64,000 bases of DNA from Scleroderma bovista (Eukaryota > Basidiomycota > Agaricomycetes > Boletales > Sclerodermataceae): positions 146,068 to 210,067 of the forward strand of contig JAYMGJ010000008.1 of NCBI GenBank assembly GCA_037178675.1. Direction: 5' to 3'. Below are positions 1 through 11,480 of this stretch, one piece after another. The notes below the pieces were generated by a model, which did no database searches, was not told the origin of the DNA, and was given only the letters and a program-made list of their open reading frames with translations. Numbering within the stretch: position 1 is the first letter of the stretch; every line of letters begins with the position of its first letter. A program made the position numbers and the translations under genes.

Positions 1-190
1 AATCACAACTTGAGGCTCAGCATCAGAAATATGCGGAAATTCTGGAACAAGAGAAATAGCAAATGCAGGTGAGTACAGTACCCAACTCAGGGAGGCAAAT
101 CAACAAGATTCGAGTAGGTGCAAAAAGAAAATGAACTAGCTGCAATGGCAAAACAGCATGAATACAATCTGCGCAAGCTACAGGTGAGGA
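1..190 (+). pseudogene. Coiled-coil protein exon fragments at the window edge
   Basis: Two short open stretches read as one charged, glutamine-rich helix: about 20 residues ending near 76 (with one internal stop), then about 22 residues at 118-189. Each is followed by a GTGAGT/GTGAGG donor, and the second is preceded by a TAG acceptor. This looks like two small exons of a coiled-coil protein separated by an intron of about 40 nt. The gene is cut off on the left and its continuation to the right is lost near the Helitron. I do not recognise the family. The stop codon suggests decay. Confidence 0.3.
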
Positions 191-524
191 ACAAGCATAG
201 GGTTTCCCCAAAGCTGAGCCATTACCCCAGAAAAAAATGCAGTCACTGCTGGCTCGACACACATCCACACCTGCAACGTCCAACATTAATATTAACCCCA
301 GGCCAGCGCTGTCACGTCCCCAAGAAGAGTCAGGGAGCCCACCTGCAACGCCCAACAGGGATACTACCCCCAGACCACTGCCATCATGTAGCCAATCATA
401 CACCTCATACTGAGACTTCAACTGGGAGGCACCACATAGCCAGTTGCACACTCCATCTCGAGACTTTAGCAGGGAAGAATCCCGAGTACCATGAAAACCA
501 CATTCCAGTCAGAGGGGTTCACGC

Positions 525-2292
525 ATGCATGCCAAAGTGAAGAAGGGGAAATCTCAGGTCTCAAAGAGAATCAGAATCATAGGTCATCTTTGTGATGATC
601 TACAATATCAGTTGACCCATCGGCTACACATGCAAGATCCCACAGAGGATCAGATTTATGACTATGGTCTTTACTTGATCAATGTTGGCCTTTGGAAAAG
701 TGGAAAATCTTTACAGGATTTTGCAGAAATGCCTTTGCCTCAGATTCGTTGGGAAAATAGGGTTGGAAACCAGCTGATTGCTGAGCAGCACAATTATGAT
801 CTGAATGCTCTGCATCAGATTGTAGAAAATGGTGAAAGAACTCTGACTGATGAACAGAGAGCAGTTTATGATGCTATGTTGGAAAAGGTTGAAAACAATC
901 AAGCAGGAGGATCCTTTCTTCATAGTGCAGGTGGCTGTGGAAAGACTTATGTCTGCAATCTGTTGGCTGCAGCTGTACGTGCAAGAGAAAAGATTGTCCT
1001 TTGTGTGGCATCTTCTGGAATTGCATCATTACTGCTCTCAGGTGGTCGGACTGCTCATTCACGGTTCAAAATTCCTATTCCCATAAATGAGGCCAGTACC
1101 TGCAATATCAAAAAGGATGATCCATGGCATTAACTGCTCCTTCATACATCCCTTATTATTTGGGATGAAGTTCCTATGCAACATTGACATGTGATAGAAT
1201 GTGTTGATTGTAGTTTGCGTGATCTGCGTGGTGTGGATGCTGACTTTGGGGTATTCCTGTTCTTTTTGTAGGGGACTTTTGGCAAACTCTTCCTGTTGTT
1301 CCCCATGGCTCTCAGGAACATATTGTGGGTGCAACTTTCTGTTGCTCTCAGCTTTGGGGGAACATATGTGTTTTTAAGCTTGAAACTAACATGCGACTGG
1401 GAAGAGATCCCATATGTGACCAATTTGCTGTGTGGCTTCTTCAGATTGGTGCTGGAATTGGCATGAGTGCTGAAAATGAAGTCACCCTTCCTGAGTACAT
1501 GCGCTGTGGTAATGATATGCATTCGCTTATTGATGCACTGTATGGAGAGCTACTTGACCCAACACGTGATCATGCTTTACCAAATGATTATTTCTTGGAT
1601 CATACCATTCTCTCTGCTAAGAATGTTGAGGTCAATGAAATAAACTCCACAGTTCTTGCATCATTTACTGGCGAAACAACAATTTATACCAGTGTAGACT
1701 CTGTTACCGAAAAAGAATATGACTACATTCCCACTGAGTTTCTCCACACCTTGGATCCTTCTGGATTCCCACTTCACCAGCTGGAGCTTAAAAATGGTGC
1801 TCCACTCATGCTACTACGAAACTTGGACCCAAGTCATGGCCTTTACAATGGCACACAAATGATTTTGGTGTCATCTACTCAACATGTTCTTCAGTGTTGT
1901 GTGCTTTGAAAGGAAAATGAAGGAGTTGAAGGTGGTGAAATGATATTGTGCTCATTCCATGAATGGCCTTGGATGCCCCACAGGATGAGTTTCCAGTTCC
2001 ACTTCGACGTCTACAATTTCCAGTTTGTCTTGCTTTTTCAATGACCATCAATAAATCTCAGGGCCAGAGTGTCAAATATGTAGGACTAGATTTATGTACA
2101 CCTGTTTTTTCACATGGTCAACTTTATGTGGCTCTTTCCAGGTGTACCTACCCTCACCATGTTAAGGCCATTTTTCCTCAAGGACAGAATAGTACTTTGA
2201 CTACAAATGTTGTATTTACTGATCCAAGGATAACTATTAGCGAGTATCCATGGTGTGGCAAAGTTATGGCTCACCTGCTGGTGTCACCCTAG
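525..2292 (+). pseudogene. Helitron-type PIF1 helicase, broken
   Basis: Remnant of the PIF1-like superfamily 1B helicase domain found at the C-terminus of Helitron RepHel proteins, which unwind DNA for rolling-circle transposition. The first block (525-1133) carries Walker A SAGGCGKT near 923-949. A second frame has the DExx box IIWDE near 1153-1170 and then FVGDFWQ-like sequence. Blocks at 1325-1909 and 1963-2292 continue the helicase, and the last holds TINKSQGQS and LYVALSRCT (motifs V and VI). Frame changes near 1133, 1280 and 1909 and stops inside conserved motifs show the gene is dead. No upstream HUH nuclease domain is visible, so this is a 5'-truncated relic. A host PIF1 gene is unlikely because the cysteine-rich helicase inserts resemble the transposon family. 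Confidence 0.85.
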
Positions 2293-2691
2293 GGGAATTC
2301 TTGGTCTTTGGCACATGCAATTCGAAGCATTGGATGAAGGACCGTGTAGGACATCTGATTCGGATAAGATGGCAGAGCTAGGTGGAGTGGACAGTGAGCT
2401 CTGATCAGAGTGTGGAAAAACCAGGACCGTCTGAACAAGATGGATTGTGATTCTGGGTGGAGGGCAAGCCGAGGGTCAGGAGGAACTTACTGCATGCTGA
2501 CTAAAGTGCTTGAACCTCATGTTGTAGCACATCGGAGTACATAGTGTGCAGTAATGAATTCAAATTTAAGCTATATACAATGCGGTGAAGAAGAGACAAA
2601 TTGAAAGAGGATGGTGTAATGACATGGGCTACTCAATTCTTCCCTGAAGGACCAGCTTCCAAGTTCCAAGATGATGCAAAGAGGTGGGTAA
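2293..2691. other. No recognisable gene
   Basis: About 400 bp between the Helitron helicase end and the 3' end of the hAT gene. I looked for a Helitron 3' hairpin followed by CTRR and for hAT inverted terminal repeats and could not call either by eye. Confidence 0.4.
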
Positions 2692-5600
2692 TCAAATTTG
2701 AAACAACTGTATGTGCTCTTGGAGGGTATCACCTTCTGACGATGCGATGGCATCAATGGCCTGCACCATTGCATTGTTGAGATTTCCTTCTGCTGCCACG
2801 AGGCAGCTTAATCTATCCTCTGTATCTTCATCATGGAGCATGTCCTTCTGCGGTGTTATCCATTGTTGTGTGAAATGCAGCCGATCCTTCTTCAGCCAAA
2901 ATTTAAGCATTTGTAGGGCTTCCATGAGCGTGGGGGAGATACAGTTACGCTTCTTAGTATCAGTCTTGGCACTTGATGAAAATACACGCTTGCAAGGAAC
3001 ACTTGATGCCTGGATCAGCAAGTAGTCCATGGCCATCCAGAAAACAGTGGGATACCTAGGGTGTTCCAACTGAGTAATATAAGTAGATATACTAATGACA
3101 AATGTATTGGGATGCCAATAAGATCTTACCTCCCAGAACGCAAGCACATCAGCATTTGAATGGGAAATTGTTGCTGTGTATGAGGTGAACTCCTCCTCAA
3201 CTGATTGTTGTCCTGAATCCTCGGTGCTTGGGGTAATCTGCATATTTGCGAGGCCGTACCATAAAGCCAGCATCATAAATGCACGTGGCTGGACGGGTTT
3301 GGGATTCGGCAGTGTGTCAGTGGTAGGGTGCTTGGCATGGTATTCTTGCATCTGAGAAATACTTATTAGGACAAGATGGCAAACACTACATTGGATAATC
3401 AGAATAGAAATGCCTGAGAAACAACACATATCTATTATCTAGATCAAAGAAACATGAAGACTTACCATCATCAAGATTTTATCTTTCACTGAGGCAGCTT
3501 CAGTGCCCCAGTGGGTCTGCACCCATGAGAAATGGATAGAGGGGTCAACAACTGTGAAGAGTAAGTTTCAAGGTAAAGTTAGCCTCGAAACATGACAAGG
3601 TAAAATGCAATGTACACATAGCAAATAAATAGGTGTTGTTGGCCTGCATACGTCCATGATATGTCACCGCCCAGGAAAGCCCTTCTTCAATGAAAGGGCG
3701 AAGTTGCAGGTGGAGTGATGAATTTGCAATTGCCTGCCACTGAGTTATGAAGTTTTCATATGCAGGCAGAGCACCACCGAGCAGTGGGCTCCGCTCTCCA
3801 GACATTGTATGCTGGGCAAGGGAAGGGGCCTGCAAAGTCTAGGTGATAAGGACTGGTGAGCATAGAAGAAAAAAAAACTAGCCTCCAAGATAAATTCTAG
3901 ATCTTGCAGAACTTCCCAATCCAGGGATGCTAGCTTGAGCTGGGCAATGTCTGCATTTCGGGGTACAGCCAAGAAAAGGTCTATAGCCTAGAATAAATAC
4001 ATCAGCTGAAAGTTCTGAAGTGTGGATGAATGTCTCAACAGACCTGACGTAGTGTATGAAGACGATTGATCATGAAATAAGTCAAGTCCCAGCAGGTCCT
4101 AACATCTCGAAGGAGTTGCACAACTGGAAGAGTGACAGATTGACCATCACTCGCAGTGAAGGATTGATTCTCATTCCCATGTTCAATTGATTGAAGCACT
4201 CACTCGCACTCCCTTCCAAGCTCAATCGGGTTTCAACGTACAGCACTGACATATCCAGTTTTGGCAATGGGCTGCCCCAGGGTGTTGAACCACTGAGATG
4301 CAACATTAGTAAAATCCACATTCATGTATTTATCAATTGTGTGTTACACACAAATGTGTTGGAGATAAACAGATTTGTTATGGTATATTTACCTACTTAC
4401 ATAAGCATACATCGCACTACAGTAGAGTTTCTATTACCATAGTCCCTCAGTAGCTTGCCAGACTACTGAGGGTAAGTACCACTGACTATCTTGTCTATTC
4501 CTTACTGATACCTTGTAGTTGCCCTACCTGAGGTTACCCTACAGCTTCTCCTTCTCCCTTCTTCTACAGGCTAGACTGTCCCTGTGCAGACCACCACCTT
4601 TCTATAAAATGTTCATAATGTGAGGAAAGCAGCAAATGCAGCTCTCTTTGGGATCAAAAATGAACTCGTGTTCCTGCAGTAAGATTTGTGCCAGTTTCTC
4701 CATGGCAGTTTCATTGTTTTGAGAGTGAAGTGGCCCATCTACCAGGGGATGAATAACGGAACACTAGATGAATCGAACACTTACGCCTCCCATGGGAATT
4801 TTGACGTGATCAATGAGGTGGAGCATGGTCATTGCAAGCTCTTCACCTGTGTGCTGGGAAGGGAGATAATGGAATCCGATCAGTGCAGCCTTCAGGGTAA
4901 GTGCACCTGTTTTTCCATCTCATCTGATCCAATGTGCTGTCATGGCAAGATATGGATTGAGGTTATCCGCAGACCAGATGTCTGATGTAAATGAAATTTT
5001 ACCAACAGCTTGCTGTGGAGGCCACCATTCAACCAATCCAACTCAGAACCTGACCTAGAACTCACCTTGAGGTCAGCTTTGTACAAAGTAGTCTTGCCAG
5101 GCTTCAAGAATGAGTTCCCTTGTCTTCATGCGGTGAGGTATGTCAGAATCCTTGAGATCGCTGCACAACAGGAGGAGTAGCCTTCGAAATTTTGGGCATT
5201 CCATTCCATTAATGGCCTGGGTTAACAACACCAACACATGATATGATTAGTAAAGTATCACATCACAATGACTTATGTAACATACTTGGTTGTCAGCAAC
5301 AATGAATCTCACTATATAGTCATGCAAGGCGCCAAGCGAGAATTCTGGCAAGTCAGCACCCAAGTCAGCCTTGAGGTGCTTCCCAAGGCCCAGTGGGATG
5401 CCGTCCCCAACTTCGGGAGGAGGCAGAGGTGGGAGATTATGGATTGTTACACCTTGACAGGTGAGCACAGCTTTGAGACTGTTATATGTATATCCCGAAG
5501 AGAAAGCGGCCTTGAGTAAGGGGGTTTGCACAACCCAGTTCTCTTCTTCAAGTTTCTGGACATATAAGAGCACGTGCTGCGACTCCAAGTGGGCACAAAG

Positions 5601-6182
5601 CAAGGTAGTTGATGTCTGTGGGCTGAATTCAGGGTCATTGGGGAACCTTTCCCTGCACTCAGCATACTCTGCAACAAGTCGCCTAGAGATAGTCCACAGT
5701 TCCTATATTAGTGATACAAAGTCATGATGTTGGAGTAAAAGCAATAAACGCACTCACATGGTAGGCATATTGAACGCTCCTTCCCCCTGTTAAAAAAGTG
5801 GCAGATATCGTAAGCTATGTTCTTGCCTTTTTGAGTTGAATGGCCTCAACTTGATTGACCGGTGGCCAATGGATCAGTAGTAGCCGTATTGACAGCAGTC
5901 GTGGTAGCGCTTGTAGTACCTTGAGTACTTGTCGCTCGACTCTGTGATGCATTGGAGCTGGCACCATCGGAATTGCAATGGATATCAAAACTTTCTTGTG
6001 TGTCGCTGTCATGCTCAGTGCCACCATCACGATAACGGGCCGGCAAACAGTGGTTGCAAACAGGACAGGTGTCGGGTGGGGGTGCACACACAGCAGGGGG
6101 GACCATGGGCTCAAGAGCCATCGGTGCAATGGGAATAGGGAGTTCTTCAGTAGTTTTTGCTCGCTGACAGCATCGAGTCATG
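2692..6182 (-). mobile_element. hAT-family transposase gene with many introns
   Basis: hAT transposases cut and paste DNA with an RNase H-like core and dimerise through a C-terminal domain. On the minus strand the parts appear in order. An acidic and Ser/Thr-rich N-terminus with a CPVCNHC motif starts at the ATG at 6182. A block follows at 5603-5290, then ISFTSDIWS (typical hAT core) near 5000. Next come the segments around 4100-3900 and 3835-3600, and finally the dimerisation domain at 3130-2692 with ASSVPCKRVFSS and RNCISPTLMEALQMLKFW. Several segments end at GTATG/GTGAG donors and begin after AG acceptors, so introns explain most frame changes. The stretch around 5070-5110 seems out of frame, so activity is doubtful. 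I did not find the terminal repeats. Confidence 0.82.
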
Positions 6183-6423
6183 GTACAGAAGACTAAAAGT
6201 GGGTTGATGAGTAAAATCTCAAGTGTGGATGAGGTTCTTATAGCGCAGACACTGCACTTATACTTACAGGCCCTTGGGGCCTTGAGTTTGAACCCTGACC
6301 TTAAACATGAGCCCCATTTATCTCGCGAAAACAATTCTATTGTAATTGAAATGTTGCATGGGCCAATGGGGATGGTAAGGGGAAACGTAAAAAGCTGACA
6401 GCGACATGGGATGAGTCAAGGAA

Positions 6424-7600
6424 CTACTGACATGTTGAGAACCTTCCTGTAATTTTTGATCTAAGATAACTTGGGTGCTTTCTGTGAACGTGTAACTTGG
6501 GGAGTGACCATAAGGGAGACTTTGGAGTTAGTGGGAAGGGTGGTGACACTGGGAGTCTGCAGGAATAATGCATCAGAGGTAGCCACCATATATAGAATAC
6601 ATCACCGACATCACAGGTCACCTGAACCTTATCAATATTGATCACCTCATCCATGTCACTCTTGACCCACACACGGTACTCAACAGAGGAGATACTGCAC
6701 CACTGGTGCCCGGCAATCACGATGGGCTGGAGCGTAAAATCTTCTTTGAGGCTAGAGTCGGATTCAGATTCAGAGCTAATGGCAGATTCATTGAATCTGA
6801 GGAAAGATGTGGCATCTCGGCACTTCTCCTCCTGAGAAAACATCCTCCATGCTTGTGATTCCTCTGTTGGTCTATGGTAGGTCTCACTCTCATTGATCAG
6901 TATCATGATAACCAGAGCTATCTCAGGACAAGCAGCCAACTCATTCCTGATTTTCTCCTCCAAGTTGCTTTTGTTTTGAGAGAAGGCGCACTCTACGATG
7001 GTGAGGACTTCAAAGTCTTGACCCCTGGACATTTTCCGTTTCAGAGACATTATAATAAGTCTAAGATCAGGGGTTGCAGAAAACCCTGTTTGTGACGATG
7101 GGAATGTAAAGTTTGACTTGAAGGTAGCATGAAGGATGCGCTTGTTGATAGGGAGCTGCTGCACTGCAGTGTTCATCACCTCCTTGAGATCGGTTAAAGG
7201 GACTTCATGTGTTGCTCATGGCCACTCCACAATGACGACACCTCCCTGAGGACTGTGGGTTAACCTAACATCTCAGCTGTTGGCATAAAATACATCAACA
7301 AACTGTGCAGGTACATACTTTGGCTTCATTGGAAAGAGGGATGATTCCTTGATAAGATAGGAGAGTGCTTCAAATTCTTGCATGGTGATCCCATGGAATA
7401 TCTGTTGGAGTGACTGTTAGCGACCATATATCTTGATGCACCACACCCCATGCACTTTCATTGATGTATTTGTGATGTTGGCATCACTCTCTGGTGACAA
7501 GAGATGCTTGAGGGTGTCCTTGAACAATTCTTGATGGGAGTAAGTTTCTAAGTCAGATAGAACCAATGACACGTACTGGACGTCAAAACTGGTTGCGGAG
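6424..7600 (-). pseudogene. Decayed fungal protein of unknown function
   Basis: A 251-codon open stretch (7179-6424) is continuous, in the same direction, with about 130 further codons upstream that hold three stop codons (near 7420, 7275 and 7217). The readable part contains VLTIVECAFSQNKSNLEEKI followed by an acidic Ser/Glu-rich patch and a Trp-rich C-terminal part. I have the impression of a family seen in agaricomycete genomes, but I cannot name it or give a function. Two of the three stops are TGA, as expected from C-to-T change at CGA. It lies just upstream of the hAT gene on the same strand and may be older sequence the transposon landed beside. Confidence 0.45.
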
Positions 7601-7799
7601 TGGACTTTGAAAGTGCAGCAAGCACTTTGCTGTACTTGTTGATGATGTCAACTGACACAGCTTTTGGGATTGCTGGAGTTCGGCTTGCGAAGGCCATGAG
7701 CATGCTGGCACATGGCCCCCTGTCAAGGAAGTCGGGGACAAACCTCGACATCAATCATTCGGGACGGAAGATATTGATGGCTTTCGGGAGGGCAGCTCC

Positions 7800-10435
7800 T
7801 GGCTGACTTCTGACGCTGGCTCTCACCACGAGGTCACCTCCAACTGGTCTTTCTCGACTCACCACCAATCCCATAACGCGCGTTTCAACCCAACAGGATC
7901 TCAACTAACCTTAGCTCCCAAGTCTTCGTTTTGGTTCAATGCTCCGTCGTCACCAGATCCGTCAATTCCTCCGGTTCCGCCTCTCCCGCCGCCTTACCAC
8001 TGAAGCTCCTCTCCGACATGCGTCATCACCGACGACCCCAGCCGCCCTCGTCTCGGCTCCCAAAGCTCCTGGCTAACCTCGTCAGCATGGTCTTTCCCTC
8101 AAACTCAGCATGGCGGAAGCGTTGTTGACATCCACGCTGAGCTGCTTTCCCCTGCCATGGCATCTCGTCCTGCCACGCCTGCTGCGCTGTTTACCGCGCA
8201 GGTACTCGGCGGTTATGGGTACACTTCTGGCTCGGAGAAGGGAATCGCTTCGTTGGCCGTCAACGACCCTGGCGTTGACATATTGTACGTAAAGTATGTA
8301 TCTTGGCTCCTTTCTATCTGGGTACCTGTGGTACGTGGATTCGCTCGTTTATGGAGTTCTTTGTATTCATGAGAATATTTACAGGGTTTATCTTTTCTCG
8401 ATCGCCACCTCGGGTTCTGCTCCATCCAGCGCACTGTCGCTGATGCTGGTACTCTCTATAACGTTGTCCTCTCCCCTTTTGGCACTCAGCATCTTCATTC
8501 ACTTGCCCATTCCAATCCCAACTGGGCTATTTGACGTCCATGCAGAACCTCCATCGGCTGTGTTGCGTGCACCGTCTCCAGCGGAAACGCTCGCCGGATA
8601 TGGTACCGAGTACAAGCGCAGTGGAAGTATCACCATCGTTGAGGGTCGTCGCAGCGGTGACATCTGGATTTCGAAGGGCGATGCGGTTGATGGGAAGGGC
8701 AAGGTCGGTCGGGCCATTGGCCTCATGTCGCCCGTCCCTAGGCTAGCCGTTCTCCCCATCGACGACGAAGAGAAAGGAGATGGGGAACAGATGCCCCCCT
8801 TGCCAATGCAAGAAGTGCCGTCCTTCCCCTCCACTCTCACCCTTACTCCTGCGTCTACCAACAGCGCTGGGATGGGGAGACTGAGGAAAGAATCTAAGGC
8901 GTCGTCTTATCTCTCAAATGGTGAGGAAGCTTTTGCATCAAGGATCATGATCGCGCAGAGACATTATTCCGCCGTTGCCACCACTGTCATTGTTCCTGCT
9001 TCTCTGGAGAGGCAGGAGGAGCTTGTTGACAGCGTCGCATCGGTTGTTACTGGGATTGCTCTGGAACACGACGGCACCTCTCGACCGACCTCCCATCTTC
9101 GCTCACGCTGAATTTCGTCTGTTATCGGTCAAGCTATCACGACAGGAGACATCAGTCCACCACCGTCTGACCCGCTTCCTCCAACGCCTCCTAATATTCG
9201 CAATGCCAAGCTTGCTCAGCAGCTCATTCACAAAAAGTCCTATTCGTCCGGCTTCTCGTTCGGCGCTGTCGTTAACGATGACGTCAATGAAATTGATGTG
9301 CTTACCGCTGGTGTACTGCCGCTTCTGGTCCCTGGCCTCAAGGTTGGAGGGGAAATGAAGATCAAAGATTTTGAGTTCTCCCCACCCTTAAGTAGTACAG
9401 TTACGAAGAAGCCTCGTCGCGCGCCAAAAGAGTCGCATGGATCAGACTTTGGCATATTGGCCCAAGATGGATTTTCCTCCCCCCATCTCCACTCTACTCC
9501 CACGCAGGATCGTCGTAGGGCCAGGAAGATCTCCGCTCACAGAAGGAATCATTTCAGTCTACCAAGGTGAGATAACATGTCGCTTCTATGCTCATCACAT
9601 GGATTACAGTCTCGGACTCAGCAGAGATGCTCTGCAAGCATGGAAATCGGACATCAACCATGCGCTAGCAATACTCGACGTTGCCCGTGAGCGACGCTGC
9701 TCGGAGGAACACGGTCTGGGGTGACGAGGCCGTGCCGAATGTTCTCACTCATCCCATACACGGTGAACACGACCACCTTCAAGTTCCTGCTACCAGCGCC
9801 TCCTTAGGTCGCTGGATATCCACGCGCCGTCTTGGCCTCCGTCCCGAGGTTCCCCATGGAATGGACAGCGCGCGCACTTCCGTTATCACACTGTTGTCGG
9901 ACAAACCTGTTCCCCCTCCGCTGCCTCCACGGTAACACTTTTCGAGCCCGACACCGAGAGCACCCCTTATGACGGTCACAAAAACTCTGATTATCCATAC
10001 TCCAGAAAATACCAGGCTGCAACTATGCCTCAGCCTGTCTCTCGTCGCTCAAGTATTGTTTATATCAAATCCCCTGGTGAAAACGGCCGTCCGGAATTCG
10101 TCACTGTTTCGACGGACTGTGTTGATGACCCGATGGATTCTACTCAGTGGCCAACCTGGGCGGTGAAACCTCTTATACCCAAGTTGAGCAAGCTGCAGCA
10201 CAAGTTGTCATCGTCTGAAGCCCCATCGAGCTCCCCTGGTGGGGGCCTCCGACCACTTTCTCTTCTTCGAGATCGCGATACGACAGCGGTGACAACGTCG
10301 TCTCGTCCAAGTCGGCTGGAACGCGCCCGCTTCTTCTCGGAAAGAAGAAACCGAAGGTGAAGGTGACTGGTTCGGACGAGAATGTTGATTCCACTGGTTC
10401 TGCAAACAAGTACTTGAAGCCGCTACAGATTCATC
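7800..10435 (+). pseudogene. Conserved agaricomycete low-complexity protein, inactivated
   Basis: A long plus-strand gene of a type I recognise from Agaricomycetes as a conserved protein without assigned function. Recognisable blocks in order are SIPPVPPLPPPYH (near 7960), VLGGYGYTSGSEKGIASL (near 8210), RSGSITIVEGRRSGDIWIS (8610), a SYSSGFSFGAVV block (9240), LTAGVLPLLVPGLKVGGEMK (9300), RKISAHRRNHFSLP (9530), LGLRPEVPHGMDSAR (9830), SRRSSIVYIKSP (10040) and SSSPGGGLRPLSLLRDRD (10230). A donor GTACGT near 8286 and another GTGAGA near 9567 fit introns. It is broken by TGA near 8008 and 9109 and by frame changes near 9690 and 10350. After KYLKPLQIH at about 10435 the sequence passes into the tandem repeat. 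No transmembrane segment or catalytic motif is visible. Confidence 0.6.
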
Positions 10436-10449
10436 GTCGGCTGAGACAC

Positions 10450-11480
10450 ACTTCTTTGGCCAGCCCGATCCACACCCGGCTTCAGTTTCCAGCTGAGGGA
10501 AATAAATCAGATGGAGAGAGAGATGTGCCAGTATTTGGAGCGGAAATTGAACGTCGATCTGAAGGTGCGCAGATCTCCCAAGCCCTCAGCCTATACCTGA
10601 CTTATAGCCTGGAGGGCTCGACCTCATCTCTCCTACGCCAACAGAATCACTACTCAGGCATTGTACTCGCGACGTCAGCTGGGACGCACCCACTTCTTCT
10701 TCGAGGACCCCCTTCCCCCCCTCCCCATTCATTTAGATGCAGCATATATGCATTTCTCCAGGTGCGTTTCATGCCAACAGAATCATCGCCAAGTCAGCTG
10801 GGACTTACCTACTTCTTCGGTCAGCCCCATCCGCACCTGGCCTCAGTTTCCAGCTGAGGGAGACAAACCAGATGGAGAGAGAGATGTGCCAGTATCTGGA
10901 GCGGGAATTGAACGTTGATCTGAAGGTGCGCAGATCTCCCAAGCCCTCAGCCCATTTCTGACTTATAGCCTGGAGGACTTGACTTCATCTCTCCTACGCC
11001 AATGGAATCACTACTCAGGCATCGTACTCGCGATGTCAGCTGGGACGCACCCACTTCTTCTTCGAGGACCCCCTACCCCCCATCCCCATTCATATAGATG
11101 CAACGTGTATGCATTTCTCCAGGTGTGTTTCACGCCAACAGAATCATCGCTTGGCAACATCCAAGTCAGCTGGGACTTACCTGCTTCTTCGGTCAGCCCC
11201 CCACACCTGGCCTCAGTTTCCAGCTGAGGGAGACAAACCAGATGGAGAGAGAGATGTGCCAGTATCTGGAGCGGGAATTGAACGTTGATCTGAAGGTGCG
11301 CAGATCTCCCAAGCCCTCAACCCATACCTGACTTATAGCCGGGAGGACACGACCTCATCTCTCCTACGCCAACGGAATCACCAATACTCAGCGACTGGGA
11401 CGTGCCCGCTTCTTTTTCGAGGACCTCCCCCCCCCACTTAGATGCACCATGTATGCATCATCCAGGTGTGTTTCACTTTT
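10450..11480 (+). repeat. Tandem triplication (about 365 bp units) with cyclin-like exon
   Basis: Three imperfect head-to-tail copies begin near 10450, 10811 and 11181; the anchor CAGTTTCCAGCTGAGGGA recurs at about 10483, 10845 and 11215. Each copy can be read as INQMEREMCQYLERxLNVD, which closely resembles the end of the first cyclin box of fungal PHO80/PCL-type cyclins, and then loses its frame. The copies also share a TTCTTC-rich stretch and the phrase CTCATCTCTCCTACGCCAA. None is a functional gene. The array abuts the broken end of the preceding pseudogene. Confidence 0.6.
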
